A stretch of DNA of 36,946 bases from CAYRVF01 sp964427535 (GTDB lineage: Bacteria > Chloroflexota > Ktedonobacteria > Ktedonobacterales > JADMIN01): contig CAYRVF010000043.1 of the NCBI GenBank assembly GCA_964427535.1, forward strand, positions 1 to 36,946. The letters run 5' to 3'. The notes under the pieces were generated by a model. That model did not search any database. It was not told where the DNA came from and worked only from the letters and a program-made list of their open reading frames with translations. Numbering within the stretch: position 1 is the first letter of the stretch; the number at the start of each line of letters is the position of its first letter. This document shows, piece after piece, positions 7,268 through 16,374 of the stretch. Position numbers and translations under genes: made by a program.

Positions 7268-8167
7268 CTAGTTCAGCTTGACGCGGACCTCACGGAGGCC
7301 GTCGAGCCTGCGGCGCAACCTGCCAAGCTCAGGCGCGGATGGGGAGCGCTCGGCGTACGCGGCGATGTCGGCGGCGGCGAGTAGCGGCTCACCCATCGCG
7401 AGACGCAGCAAGCCGCGATCACGCAACTCTTCGGGCATGTCTGGCCGCAGCGCGACCAGGCGCTCCACGATTTCGAGCGCCAGCGCGGACTCGCCACGGT
7501 GCAGATACACCGCCTTGAGGTTGACGAGCAGTCGGGTGAGAATCGCGCGCGTGCTTAGCGGAGCCGTCCACCGGGGATCGAAGCGGACCGGCTCATCGCC
7601 GGATGACAGCAGGCGCAGCACGAAGCGGCGCGCCATCGTCTCGTCGAGCAGGCGTCCGCCGGAGAAGGCGTCGATGTAGATGTCGCCGCCTTCGTCCTCG
7701 TCGAGCGGCCACTTCGCCATGAAATGTGCGGGCAGCCCGACGCCGGCGAGCGGCACACCCAGTCTGCGCGCGACTTCTATGTAGACGATCGAGAGCGTGA
7801 TCGGCAGGCCCGTGCGGGTTTCGAGCACGACGTTGAGGTAGCTGTTCTCTGGCTCGTAATAGTCTTGCTGGTTACCGTGGAAGCCCTCACGCCCGGCGAG
7901 CACGTCGCGCATCGCGTTCAGCACCCGCTCGGCCGTGGAGCGTTCGGCCAGGCTACGCGGATGCAGCGGCGCGTGCCCGGAATACCCCAACTCCGAGCGC
8001 ACTTCAATCGCCAGACCGTCGAGCATACGCTGGTAGCGCCGGTGATCGAGCGCGGGCTGTGTGATATCGCCGATAAGCAACGCCGACTCGGCGAGCGGGA
8101 TCGCATCATCGGGGCGTGAGGCCAGTTCGAGAAAGCGAAGGTATGAACCGAAAGGCAGGTCGCTCAT
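7268..8167 (-). CDS. SirB1-family protein (transglutaminase-like fold with TPR-like C-terminus)
   Basis: The 299-residue protein matches the SirB1/DUF1347 family. It has the core ENSYLNVVLETRTGLPITLS, VYIEVARRLGVPLAGVGLPA with HFMAKW, and IYIDAFSGGRLLDE. The C-terminus (about 215-290) looks like TPR repeats, with LLVNLKAVYLHRGESALALE and a helical pair after it. The family has a transglutaminase-like fold but this protein lacks an obvious catalytic Cys, so an enzymatic role is doubtful. Function in the family is poorly defined. The start MSDLPFG was chosen over upstream codons because GGAGAAAAGGG precedes it and the family motif begins soon after. An AGTGTA (TACACT on this strand) box at 8232-8237 may be its -10. 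Confidence 0.8.
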   Translation of the reverse strand: MSDLPFGSYLRFLELASRPDDAIPLAESALLIGDITQPALDHRRYQRMLDGLAIEVRSELGYSGHAPLHPRSLAERSTAERVLNAMRDVLAGREGFHGNQQDYYEPENSYLNVVLETRTGLPITLSIVYIEVARRLGVPLAGVGLPAHFMAKWPLDEDEGGDIYIDAFSGGRLLDETMARRFVLRLLSSGDEPVRFDPRWTAPLSTRAILTRLLVNLKAVYLHRGESALALEIVERLVALRPDMPEELRDRGLLRLAMGEPLLAAADIAAYAERSPSAPELGRLRRRLDGLREVRVKLN

Positions 8168-8477
8168 GGGGAACCCTTTTCTCCGCCGACCCAGGGGGGA
8201 TCGCGAATATGGGCACGCGGCGCATACCTTCAGTGTACGATATTTCCCCCGTGACGGCGGCTGTAAGCGCGCAGGCGCGTACGACGTCATACGGAGTGAG
8301 GCGTCCTTGTCGGCCCGCGGCGGTTGTCTTGTGAAGCTACCTCAGGCATAATGGCATGGGCACACACGGTCTGGCATCGCTCGGGAGAACAAGCGACTAG
8401 CGCGCCGTTCGCGCGAGAGCGCGCGTCGATCATTCCGAGGGCACCGCGCCGGACAGCGCTTCACGGAGGAACAGCAA
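8168..8477. other. Divergent intergenic region between the SirB1-family and DinB-like genes
   Basis: It holds a probable promoter for the rightward DinB-like gene (8324-8352, listed separately) and a possible -10 box for the leftward gene. A leader of about 120 bases precedes the DinB-like ATG; I see no clear riboswitch or leader peptide in it. Confidence 0.5.
8324..8352 (+). promoter_or_regulatory. Sigma-70-type promoter for the DinB-like gene at 8478
   Basis: TTGTCT at 8324-8329 and CATAAT at 8347-8352 are spaced by exactly 17 bases. The match to consensus is moderate, and the position upstream of a gene with a strong ribosome binding site supports it. Confidence 0.5.
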
Positions 8478-8942
8478 ATGACGAAGGCAGCCTTTTTGGA
8501 GCTCATGCGCGACGCGCGACGCACACTGAACGACGCCATCAGCGGCCTGACCGAAGAGCAACTCACCCGCGAGGCCACGATCGGCACATGGTCGATCAAA
8601 GACGTGCTCGCACACCTCGGCGCCTGGGACGGCGAGGTGCTGATCTGGCTTGAGCGCAGCAGCCGGGGCGAGGAGATCGGTCCGTTCATCGACGAGAGCG
8701 TCGACGAGTGGAATACGCAACGCGTAGCCGAACGGCGACGGCTGCCGCTGGTGGATGTCATGCAGGAGTTCAACGAGAACTTCGACCAGTTGCTCGCCCA
8801 GCTAGAGCGCGCCCCCGATGACGCCATCCCGCTCGGCCCGAACGGGTGGGACTCGTCGGCGCGCCTATGGTGGCTAACCGAGCACGAACAAGAACACGCC
8901 AGCGCGATCAAGGAGTACCGCCAGCGAGTGAGCGTGGCATAA
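8478..8942 (+). CDS. DinB-superfamily protein, ClbS/DfsB-like
   Basis: This 154-residue, mostly helical protein starts after GGAGGA with spacing 7. It has the DinB/YfiT four-helix-bundle pattern: an amphipathic first helix, then WSIKDVLAHLGAWDGEVLIW with His46, and a last helix WWLTEHEQEHASAIKEY with His136 and His140. Those three histidines are in the places where the family binds a metal. The N-terminal 'MTKAAFLELM..AR..L' and overall length resemble ClbS/DfsB/DUF1706 proteins, some of which protect against genotoxins (ClbS) while most have unknown roles. Nothing in the neighbourhood points to a toxin cluster, so the function is open. It is monocistronic; the next gene is convergent. Confidence 0.75.
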   Translation: MTKAAFLELMRDARRTLNDAISGLTEEQLTREATIGTWSIKDVLAHLGAWDGEVLIWLERSSRGEEIGPFIDESVDEWNTQRVAERRRLPLVDVMQEFNENFDQLLAQLERAPDDAIPLGPNGWDSSARLWWLTEHEQEHASAIKEYRQRVSVA

Positions 8943-8967
8943 TGCCCGTGCGCGTCCCGTCGAAGGA

Positions 8968-9003
8968 GAGAAGGAGACTGAAACCGCGCGGACACTCCTT
9001 CTC
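8968..9003. terminator. Possible weak bidirectional terminator
   Basis: GAGAAGGAG at 8968-8976 pairs with CTCCTTCTC at 8995-9003, leaving an 18-base loop. It sits between the convergent DinB-like and flippase genes. The stem is only 9 bp and lacks a U-tract, so this is tentative. Confidence 0.3.
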
Positions 9004-9029
9004 CTCGCGGCGCGTACCGGATATCCGCG

Positions 9030-10787
9030 CTAGCCGCGCCCTGTGCCTTGTGACGGCACCATGTCCGTCTCGGACGCGGCGCTAGACCTCATCTCCGATT
9101 CAGCTGCTGGCGGGGTCGCGTCCGGAAGTGCGGCCAGGGCGACGCGCGTGACAAGCGGCCGCAGCGGAAGCACCCGCACCAGATGTCCCAGCCTCGCCCG
9201 TGCGGACCGCACGCTCCACTCGCCAGCGGGTTCGGGATGTGTGAGGGTCTGTTCGCGAACCAGTACCTCGGCTGGACCCGGAAGCTCCACGCCTTCTTCC
9301 GCGGCGGCGACCTCGGCCACCTCTGCCGTGGCGACAGCCTGCGTGCCGCCGCGACGCGACCGGCGCACGACCGCCTGCGCCAGCGCCTCAACATCCTCGC
9401 GCGGCAGTGTGCGCAGCAGGGTCGCCGTGACCAGATACACGACCGCCGCGACAGGCGCGATGACGAGAATGCTCTGGATTGAGATGAGACGAATCACCAA
9501 CGCCATCGCGAGGCATGCCGCGAGCCCCTTGGCCGCAACTGGCCAGACGCGCACCGGTATAAGGTCGCGGCGCACGAGCAGCAGTCCTATGCCTAACAGC
9601 AGCACCTCCGTCAGGGAAGTCGCGATGGCAGCGCCCACCTGCTGGTAGCGCGGAATGAGCAGCAGGTTGGCCGCGAGATTGAAGACGAGTGCCGCGCCCG
9701 CCATAAACGGCATCTTGCGCTCATTGCCGGTGCTCACGAGCACGGTGGCAAGCACCGAGTTCAGGTACAATGCGACCAGACCGGGTGCGAGTGCCTGCAA
9801 CACCGGCACGGATTGGGAGAAGTCCGAACGGTGATACAGAAAGCCAATGATGTTTGGCGCAGCTACCGTCATGCCGGTCGCGATAGGTAGCACACACAGA
9901 ATCATGACAGTCGCTGACTTCTCGACGGCAACCCGGATCTGCGAGGTGGCATTGACTGAGAGCCGCGAGATGACCGGCGCCATGATGGCGGCCATGATGA
10001 CGTTCGGGATGAAGACCAGGGTGTCGAAGAGACGATACCCTGCGCCATAGAGTCCGACCGCGGTGGTCGTCGAGAGCAGGGAGAGCAGCACCGTGTCGAT
10101 GCGGTAATAGATCACGCCGAGGATGCCATACGCCAGGAACGGCATCGCGCCGCGCACCAGCGACCAGAGCGTGTCGGCATCAAACTCCAGGTGAAGACCG
10201 AGGAAGCGGAAGAGCCACGCGGCCTGCCAGAGCATGCCGGCGACGGAGCCGACCAGCAAGACGATCGCCATCACCTCGACGCGAAACCCCAGCCGCAGCA
10301 GCACAATCGCCACCACGGCGCCAAGTCCCTTCTCGATGACGAGACCGATCGAGGCCAACCCTGCCCGGCTACTCGCATTGTGGACCGCCGCCATCGCATT
10401 CGAGATGGCACCGCTTAGCAGCAGAATCCCACAAATCGCGATCAGCACTCGTTGCTCGGATGAGTAGCCGAGCAGCTGGGCGATGCCGAGGATGACCGCG
10501 TAGAGCACGATCCACAGCCCGCTCTTGAGCACAATCGAGGCGGTCAGATAGCGGCGTGCCTTCTCGGGCGCCTGCGCGACATCGCGTACGATCTGCTGAT
10601 TGAAGCTGAATTCGAGTGGGAAGCCCACCAGCGCGGAAAATGTGATAGCAAAGTAGAGCTCGCCGAACTTCTCGGCACCAAGGTAGCGGCCATATGCCGC
10701 CGTGAGCAACAACGTCGAGGTCCACGTGATCATCTGCCCCACCATCGAGATGACTGTGTTCCCGACGATACGTCGTAGCCCACTCAT
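9030..10787 (-). CDS. Wzx-like oligosaccharide/lipid-linked flippase with a long C-terminal tail
   Basis: The 585-residue protein starts MSGLRRIVGNTVISMVGQMI after GGAGGT with spacing 7. It has about 12-14 membrane segments in the MOP/polysaccharide-transporter pattern, including SFNQQIVRDVAQAPEKARRY after the second helix and a middle region VISRLSVNATSQIRVAVEKS typical of Wzx/MATE-like flippases. Such proteins move undecaprenyl-linked repeat units to the outer leaflet. The transport domain ends near residue 460. The remaining 125 residues are Ala/Glu/Arg-rich and probably cytoplasmic, which is unusual for the family. Neighbours (Wzz-like and O-antigen-polymerase-like genes across a divergent gap) support a role in a Wzx/Wzy surface polysaccharide pathway. 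Confidence 0.85.
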   Translation of the reverse strand: MSGLRRIVGNTVISMVGQMITWTSTLLLTAAYGRYLGAEKFGELYFAITFSALVGFPLEFSFNQQIVRDVAQAPEKARRYLTASIVLKSGLWIVLYAVILGIAQLLGYSSEQRVLIAICGILLLSGAISNAMAAVHNASSRAGLASIGLVIEKGLGAVVAIVLLRLGFRVEVMAIVLLVGSVAGMLWQAAWLFRFLGLHLEFDADTLWSLVRGAMPFLAYGILGVIYYRIDTVLLSLLSTTTAVGLYGAGYRLFDTLVFIPNVIMAAIMAPVISRLSVNATSQIRVAVEKSATVMILCVLPIATGMTVAAPNIIGFLYHRSDFSQSVPVLQALAPGLVALYLNSVLATVLVSTGNERKMPFMAGAALVFNLAANLLLIPRYQQVGAAIATSLTEVLLLGIGLLLVRRDLIPVRVWPVAAKGLAACLAMALVIRLISIQSILVIAPVAAVVYLVTATLLRTLPREDVEALAQAVVRRSRRGGTQAVATAEVAEVAAAEEGVELPGPAEVLVREQTLTHPEPAGEWSVRSARARLGHLVRVLPLRPLVTRVALAALPDATPPAAESEMRSSAASETDMVPSQGTGRG

Positions 10788-10929
10788 ATCTGGTACCTCC
10801 GCTGGGATGCTTCACCTGGGATGCTGCTCACGCTACGTGCGAGGAGAACGAGACGAGTGCCCGTCCACTGGCACGACACCCTCCCTCAGCGAGGCCGAGG
10901 GAAGGGCGCGACGTGTGAATGCCTGAGCG

Positions 10930-12150
10930 TTACGAGCGGACGGCCGGCGCGACGGCGACGGGTTCCGGCGCTACTGCCAGGCGCTCGCCACTCGACATGA
11001 CGATGTGATGGGTGATCTGGCTTGCCGTGACACGTGTGCCTGCGACGAAGCGGCACAGTGGGCCGAAGTTATAGCTCGCGATCGCCCCGACGAAGTAGAG
11101 GTTGGCGACCGAGGACTCGAAGCCGCCGTTGAGCACCGGGAAGCCGTCGACGGTCTGCACCGCCGCGCGCAGCTCCGGCGCGATGAATCCGAATCGATCG
11201 ATGTGCGGCCGATAGCCGGTGCCCGCAATGAGGTGATCGACCAGCCGCGAGGTGCCGTCGCTCAGCTCAATCTGCAGCCGGTCGCCCACGGGGACAGCGG
11301 CACGGATCTCGACGCCGCTCGTCTCGCGCACCAGGCCCACCACTCGATGCTTCAGCCAGGGAGCGCCCGCGGGACGCACCGCGCGCTGGTCGATGCGGGC
11401 GCGCGTCTCCTCAGGCAGCATGCGGAAGAATTGCGGGAAGTGACACACCCAGTTCAGCCCGACCGGGCCGACATCGCTCCAGGGATAGACCAAGCCGCGG
11501 GCGGGCTGTGGCAGCCTATACAGCTTGCGATTGATCCAGATGATGGGGCCGCGCGCGATCACCTCGGCGTCCGCACCCGCTTCGTGCAAGAATGCGGCGG
11601 TCTGCACCGCGCTCTGCCCCCGGCCCAGCACGGCGACGGTCTTCCCCTTAAAGGGCGTGAAGTCTTTGTGTGCCTGTGAGTGCGAGACGAGCTCCTTGGG
11701 GAGCCCCTCTGCGAAGGCGGGCATGTGGGCGAACGACTCGATGCCGGTGGCGACGATGACACGCTGCGCCAACACGTCGCGTCCATCGTCCAGTTCCACA
11801 CGGAACCCGGCGCCGTCTCGCTCCAGGCCAGTGACGAGCGAATGCTCGACATCCGGCACAGCCTGGCGCTGGAACCAGCGGCCATAGTCCGCGAAGTAGG
11901 GCAGGGGCACCGGCTCGGTCTGCGTCGCGCCCAGCGACTCGGTGTAGCGCGAGAGTGTGTAGCGCTGCTCAGGATCGGCGATCGAGGACGCGCTCCACAC
12001 GGACTTGAGGTGCATGCCAGGGGGCATGTTGTCCCAGAACGCCATCGGCTTGCCGAAAACGCGAACCGGAATGCCCTGGCTGTGCAGGTGTGCGGCAATG
12101 GCCAGGCCATACGGGCCGGCGCCAACGACAACGACAGGTTCTGTTCTCAC
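10930..12150 (-). CDS. FAD-dependent NAD(P)-binding oxidoreductase, flavin-monooxygenase-like
   Basis: The protein (406 residues from the GTG at 12150) has an N-terminal FAD Rossmann motif VVVVGAGPYGLAIAAHL and a second dinucleotide motif VAVLGRGQSAVQTAAFL near residue 160. It also has the VIVATGIES and IAGTGYRPHIDRFGF elements, which together mark flavin-containing monooxygenase/CzcO-like or lysine/ornithine-monooxygenase-like enzymes. Substrate is not predictable. I chose the GTG start because GGAG lies 10 bases upstream; an in-frame GTG at 12180 lacks a ribosome binding site. It lies upstream of the flippase on the same strand with a 142-base gap, so it may or may not share its transcript. 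Confidence 0.8.
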   Translation of the reverse strand: MRTEPVVVVGAGPYGLAIAAHLHSQGIPVRVFGKPMAFWDNMPPGMHLKSVWSASSIADPEQRYTLSRYTESLGATQTEPVPLPYFADYGRWFQRQAVPDVEHSLVTGLERDGAGFRVELDDGRDVLAQRVIVATGIESFAHMPAFAEGLPKELVSHSQAHKDFTPFKGKTVAVLGRGQSAVQTAAFLHEAGADAEVIARGPIIWINRKLYRLPQPARGLVYPWSDVGPVGLNWVCHFPQFFRMLPEETRARIDQRAVRPAGAPWLKHRVVGLVRETSGVEIRAAVPVGDRLQIELSDGTSRLVDHLIAGTGYRPHIDRFGFIAPELRAAVQTVDGFPVLNGGFESSVANLYFVGAIASYNFGPLCRFVAGTRVTASQITHHIVMSSGERLAVAPEPVAVAPAVRS

Positions 12151-12466
12151 GTCGATCAATCTCCGTGCTCTACACTCCACACTGCCATTCGACGAGTGGT
12201 CAAGCTGTAGTTAGCGTGCCACTCTGGAGTGTTTGGCGGATGATGGATGCGGTTGAGAATCGGTAAAGCCGTTCGGGCAGGGTGCAGGTCCGTACGCTTC
12301 CTGCGCGCCGGGACACACCGCCCTCGCGCACTGGTGGTATCGTGACGTACACCGCCCGCCGTCACATTCCACGCCGCCGAAACGTGCCTTTCACCGCCAT
12401 GGACACGCTCGCGTCGTACGTTATTGAGGAATTGGCGGAACGGGGCAAGCGCGAGGAGACGAAGGC
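12151..12466. other. Divergent region between the FAD oxidoreductase and Wzz-like genes
   Basis: I find no strong promoter pair here. An 8-bp inverted repeat (ACACTCCA at about 12171-12178 and TGGAGTGT about 50 bases later) is present but too short and distant to call an operator. No RNA gene is visible. Confidence 0.4.
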
Positions 12467-13477
12467 ATGCGACGGATTCTCGAGACGGTGTTCTCGCACC
12501 GGCTCAGATTGTTGGCGCTCATCATCTTGCCCATCGTCGCCAGTCTCGCCGTCGAGCTGCGAGTCCCGCGTCTGTATGAAGCATCGGGTAGCCTTTGGGC
12601 ACTCAAGTCGTATGCCGTGATTGGCGCGACCGGTCCAGAGAGCAGCCTGACCGCGACGCCTGCCGAAACGCAGGCTTCTGTGATCTTCGAGCTCCTGCAG
12701 ACCCGCGCGTTCGATCTCACCGTCGCCCACGCGACTGATCTGCCCGCGACACTCTCCGGTGCGAGCGCCGTCACACCACAAGCGCTCGACGACGCGCTGG
12801 CGAAAGAGATCGCAACCAAAGTGGTGGTGACGAGCAAGAGCGGCAACCTCATCGTGCTGACCTATGTCAATGTGAACCCGGTTGTCGCGCGCGAGGTCGT
12901 GAAGGCGGTCATCGACAACTACGGCAAGCAGAGCGCGTCGCTCGCCTCCCTTGAAGGGCAGCGGCTCCTGCAGGGCTATCAGGATCAGCTTGCCGTGGCG
13001 CAGAAGAACGCCCAGGCCGCCGTAGATGCGGAGCAGGCGTATCTCGCGAGTCATCCGGGTATAGATCCAGCGCACGATCCGCAGTATGCGGTGCTACGTT
13101 CCAAAGCGGAGGGGGCGAATGGGACGCTGGCAAGCGTGCAGGAAAGCATCACCAATGTGAGCACCCAGCTCCATACCCTTGGCAACGGAGAGGGTAGCCT
13201 CTATCAGGTGCTCGACAACCCAGTGGTTCCGTCACGCCCGCTCTCGCGCACGAAAGAGCTCGTACTGAGCGCGGGTCTCGGCCTCGTGCTTGGTCTGCTG
13301 GCGTCCGTCATCTATATGGTGCTGCTTCTCTCGGAGAGGCACGGGGCCTATACCACGCGCGACCTGCGGCACATCACAGGGCTCCCTGTCGTGGGGCAGG
13401 TGCCGCATCTGACCTCTACTGGGGCCGGAGCGTCAGTGTCACTTGCGCAACCCCTCAAATTCCGAAAGCGCAGGTGA
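12467..13477 (+). CDS. Wzz-like polysaccharide chain-length / co-polymerase protein
   Basis: The 336-residue protein follows GAGGAG with spacing 8. It has two membrane segments, at about 12-30 (LRLLALIILPIVASLAVEL) and 265-290 (LVLSAGLGLVLGLLASVIYM). Between them is a large extracytoplasmic helical domain containing GNLIVLTYVNVNPVVAREVV and a long Gln/Ala-rich coil with LEGQRLLQGYQDQLAVAQKN. The Pro-rich approach to the second segment (NPVVPSRPLSRTKEL) is the classic Wzz/PCP signature. Such proteins control polymer length together with Wzy. No kinase domain is attached; the short basic tail LKFRKRR is cytoplasmic. The O-antigen-polymerase-like gene follows within about 60 bases, so the two are probably an operon. 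Confidence 0.85.
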   Translation: MRRILETVFSHRLRLLALIILPIVASLAVELRVPRLYEASGSLWALKSYAVIGATGPESSLTATPAETQASVIFELLQTRAFDLTVAHATDLPATLSGASAVTPQALDDALAKEIATKVVVTSKSGNLIVLTYVNVNPVVAREVVKAVIDNYGKQSASLASLEGQRLLQGYQDQLAVAQKNAQAAVDAEQAYLASHPGIDPAHDPQYAVLRSKAEGANGTLASVQESITNVSTQLHTLGNGEGSLYQVLDNPVVPSRPLSRTKELVLSAGLGLVLGLLASVIYMVLLLSERHGAYTTRDLRHITGLPVVGQVPHLTSTGAGASVSLAQPLKFRKRR

Positions 13478-13538
13478 TCGTCGACGTATGGCGAGCTGGC
13501 GGCGAGCACAGGAGAGTCAAGGAGCAATCAGGAGAGTC

Positions 13539-15221
13539 ATGCAGACAGTTCCGGCACCAACCTACAGCCCATGGAGGGAACCCAGAACGCAGCCGCCAGA
13601 TCCGAGCGGACGCCGAAGCTGGGTTGCCTTCGGCGTGATCGCTGGCATCCTCCTCGTAGCGGCTCCGGCGCTGTCGTATGCGGGCACCAAGGTCGGATAT
13701 TCCGCTGTCCTCGCCGGACTGCTCATCGTAGTGCTGCTGGGGCTTGTCGTGCGCTGGCCCATCGTCGGCTTCTACATTATCGCGACCTGCGCCATCCTCA
13801 TCGAGTCGCAGCCCCTCGCGCAACCAGACGGAACCGACCAGCTCTATGTCTTCTATTGGCCGCCGAAGTTCGATGGGCTGCCAGAGCGTCCGATTGGCTT
13901 CTTTCTGTTGCTGATCATGCTGGTGCTCATCTGCCAGCGTGTCGCGTTTCGTCGCCGTGCGCTGCGTGGAGGACCGCTGCTGTGGCCTTTCCTCGGGTTC
14001 CTCGCGTGTGTCGGCATGGGCGTCTTGCACGGCTTGGCCTCGGGCGGACAGTTCAAAGTCATCGTGCTCGAAATCCGGCCGTTCGTCTACCTGTTCGAGT
14101 GTTATCTGCTCTCATACAACGTGATTACGACGAAGCAGCAAGTGCGCACTCTGTTCTGGATTCTCATCGTCGGCTCGGGCATTAAGGGCCTGCAGGCGGT
14201 GTATCTCGTCTTTGGCCCGTACGGTGGGCATTTGAGCGGCCAGAACGAGATTATGGCGCACGAGCAATCCTTTTTCTGGGTTTTGGTGATCCTACTCATC
14301 ATTCTGTTCGCGCTGCATACAAAAGAGCGCCGGCAGCTCTACGTGGCGCTGGCGACGCTGCCGCCATCGATCATCGGGCTCATCGCCAACAACCGTCGAG
14401 CAGACTACGGCGTGCTGGTCATCGGCCTGGGAATCGCCTGGTTCCTGATTATCATGGTTACTAGAGGCGCACGTGGGAAGCTCATCATCGGGCTTCTCGT
14501 GTGTTGTATCGTCGTCGGCGGCTACGTGGCGGTGTTCAGCCACGTTAACGGCGCAGTCGGAGAGCCTGCCCGCGGGCTCATAAACGCCATTCACCCCAGC
14601 GCGACTGATCAGCGCGATGTCCTCTCCAACCAGTACCGTCAGATCGAGGATGCCGACCTGAAATACACGGAACGCCAGAGCCGCGTGCTCGGATATGGTT
14701 TCGGCAAGCCATTCTTGCAGCCATACGCCCTGCCCGACATCTCATCGCTCGATCCGGTGTATCTCTTTATCCCGCACGATAACGTGCTCTGGATCTGGAT
14801 GCGTCTGGGTCCCATCGGCTACTTCGCGCTCTGGTACCTGTTCGGCTCGATCGTGATTCGCGGCGTGCATGTGGCGCGTGACCTGCGCGACCGGTATCTC
14901 CAGGTCGTCGCCATCTTCGCCGTCACCGCCATCGTGATGGAAGTGCTGGTGGCATACGCAGATTACCAGTTCTACTTCTACCGGAATGCGATGTTCATTG
15001 GGCTGCTCATCGGCGTCCTCTTCCGGCTCCGGAGTCTCGATACGCCCGCGCCCGCGGCACTCAAGCCGGCTCGCACGAACGACGACGTGCTCGAGCTGGA
15101 TGGCGGCATCCAGCACATGCCGCAGCAGATCGGCCCCTATGTGAAGACCGAGGGCCGGACGCCCGGTGGCCCCACACGGCCGCTCAGCAGCCTGTGGGAC
15201 TCGCCATCCCGCGACACCTGA
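13539..15221 (+). CDS. O-antigen polymerase/ligase-like (Wzy/WaaL family) membrane protein
   Basis: This protein has about 560 residues and roughly twelve membrane helices. It carries the O-antigen-ligase family region IIGLIANNRRADYGVLVIGL in its middle, a large extracytoplasmic loop (about 360-420, containing QYRQIEDADLKYTERQSR and VLGYGFGKPF), and IPHDNVLWIWMRLGPIGYFA, which is characteristic of the Wzy_C/WaaL fold. Such enzymes polymerise or transfer undecaprenyl-linked glycans outside the membrane. The start is uncertain: the ATG at 13539 follows GGAGAG at short spacing, while the ATG at 13488 is an alternative adding 17 residues. It is probably co-transcribed with the Wzz-like gene ending at 13477. 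The last 70 residues are polar and Pro-rich. Confidence 0.85.
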   Translation: MQTVPAPTYSPWREPRTQPPDPSGRRSWVAFGVIAGILLVAAPALSYAGTKVGYSAVLAGLLIVVLLGLVVRWPIVGFYIIATCAILIESQPLAQPDGTDQLYVFYWPPKFDGLPERPIGFFLLLIMLVLICQRVAFRRRALRGGPLLWPFLGFLACVGMGVLHGLASGGQFKVIVLEIRPFVYLFECYLLSYNVITTKQQVRTLFWILIVGSGIKGLQAVYLVFGPYGGHLSGQNEIMAHEQSFFWVLVILLIILFALHTKERRQLYVALATLPPSIIGLIANNRRADYGVLVIGLGIAWFLIIMVTRGARGKLIIGLLVCCIVVGGYVAVFSHVNGAVGEPARGLINAIHPSATDQRDVLSNQYRQIEDADLKYTERQSRVLGYGFGKPFLQPYALPDISSLDPVYLFIPHDNVLWIWMRLGPIGYFALWYLFGSIVIRGVHVARDLRDRYLQVVAIFAVTAIVMEVLVAYADYQFYFYRNAMFIGLLIGVLFRLRSLDTPAPAALKPARTNDDVLELDGGIQHMPQQIGPYVKTEGRTPGGPTRPLSSLWDSPSRDT

Positions 15222-15453
15222 GCAGCAGCGCCGCCCTAGTGGCCGCCCTCCACTGCATACGTGACGATGCGCCCGCGCGAGCGGTCGTCGCCCAGCTCGT
15301 CCGCTGATGCGTCCCCGGCACTGGACTTCCCCTGCTTGGCACCGCTGGCGAACACTTCGTGCGGCCCACACGCGCCGCGCGGAGTGTGGCGTAGAATGCC
15401 TGAGTCATCTTGCGGGTCGTGGCGAAGGAGAGTGGCAGACGTAGGAGGTTGCC

Positions 15454-15999
15454 GTGTCAGCGCTCATTGCCTGGCAAAACTTCTACATCGTCGTCGGCTC
15501 CTCAGCCGGGACGCTGACCGGCCTGACGTTTGTGGTGATCACCCTCGTAGCGCGTAGGCAGGCGCCGGGGCCGAGTCAGGCTGTCGCGGCATATACCACG
15601 CCTACGATTGTGCATTTGGGCGCCGCGCTCCTCGTCTCTGCCGCCCTCAGCGCTCCCTGGCCAGCGCTCGCACCTATCGACATCGTCCTGGGCCTCTGCG
15701 GCCTCGGGGGTATCGTCTACGTCGGCATCATCGTGCGCCGCATCCGGAGGATGGACAGCTACACACCAGTAGTAGAGGACTGGTTGTGGCGTGGCATCCT
15801 TCCCCTCGTAGCGTATGTGGCGCTCGTAGTGGCAGCGCTCCTGCTGCTGGGCGCCGCGCCGCTGGCGCTGTTCGGCGTCGGCGGCGCGCTGGTCCTGCTG
15901 CTGTCTATCGGCATCCACAATGCCTGGGATGAGGTCACCTACATCACTGTTGATCTGCCTCAGCAGTCGGACGCTCAGCAGAGCAGGCCTGAAGACTAG
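15454..15999 (+). CDS. Small multi-pass membrane protein of unknown function
   Basis: The 181-residue protein begins at a GTG preceded by GGAGG with spacing 6. It has about five hydrophobic segments: NFYIVVGSSAGTLTGLTFVV; HLGAALLVSAALSAPWPALA; DIVLGLCGLGGIVYVGIIV; GILPLVAYVALVVAALLLLG; LALFGVGGALVLLLSIGIH. They are joined by short basic loops, and the tail after NAWDEVTYITVD is polar. I do not recognise a catalytic motif. A TAGAAT box at 15392-15397 is a possible -10. It lies downstream of the O-antigen-polymerase-like gene but 232 bases away, so it is probably independently transcribed. Confidence 0.7.
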   Translation: MSALIAWQNFYIVVGSSAGTLTGLTFVVITLVARRQAPGPSQAVAAYTTPTIVHLGAALLVSAALSAPWPALAPIDIVLGLCGLGGIVYVGIIVRRIRRMDSYTPVVEDWLWRGILPLVAYVALVVAALLLLGAAPLALFGVGGALVLLLSIGIHNAWDEVTYITVDLPQQSDAQQSRPED

Positions 16000-16092
16000 C
16001 GAGGCCCAGCGTGTGTGCGGACGCGCGTTGTACCTGAAGGTCAGCACAACGACCCACTAGACGACGGTGGGAATGGTCCTGGACCCGCGATG

Positions 16093-16129
16093 ACGACTTC
16101 GACACGTTCTCAGAGCGTGTCGAAGTCGT
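16093..16129. terminator. Perfect 14-bp hairpin, probable bidirectional terminator
   Basis: ACGACTTCGACACG (16093-16106) pairs perfectly with CGTGTCGAAGTCGT (16116-16129) around a nine-base loop. It lies about 90 bases after the stop codon of the small membrane protein and faces the convergent exoprotein gene. There is no U-tract. The sequence resembles CTTCGACA/TGTCGAAG dispersed repeats known from Chloroflexota (recalled). Confidence 0.55.
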
Positions 16130-16324
16130 GCAACGTGACACCCGTGTGCACTACGTGCCGAGGAGGAAAACCACCGATCATCCTTGATCAGCCTGGTCAG
16201 CCAAGATCGTCGTGAGACGTCGGCCAGAGCGATTCGGTACTGCTCACACCGGGCGCGATCGGCTCCCGTATGCGCCTGTGATGGTCTGGCGCTGAAAAGA
16301 CGTATGAGTGGGTGCACAACAAGG

Positions 16325-16374
16325 CCGTGTGCGGACCACTCAGAAGCGTACACTTCGGCGTGATCCGCACACGG
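16325..16374. repeat. Perfect 11-bp inverted repeat with 28-base loop
   Basis: CCGTGTGCGGA (16325-16335) is the exact inverse complement of TCCGCACACGG (16364-16374). It lies 44 bases beyond the 3' end of the minus-strand exoprotein gene. It may act as that gene's terminator, or be a remnant of a structured RNA. Confidence 0.5.
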
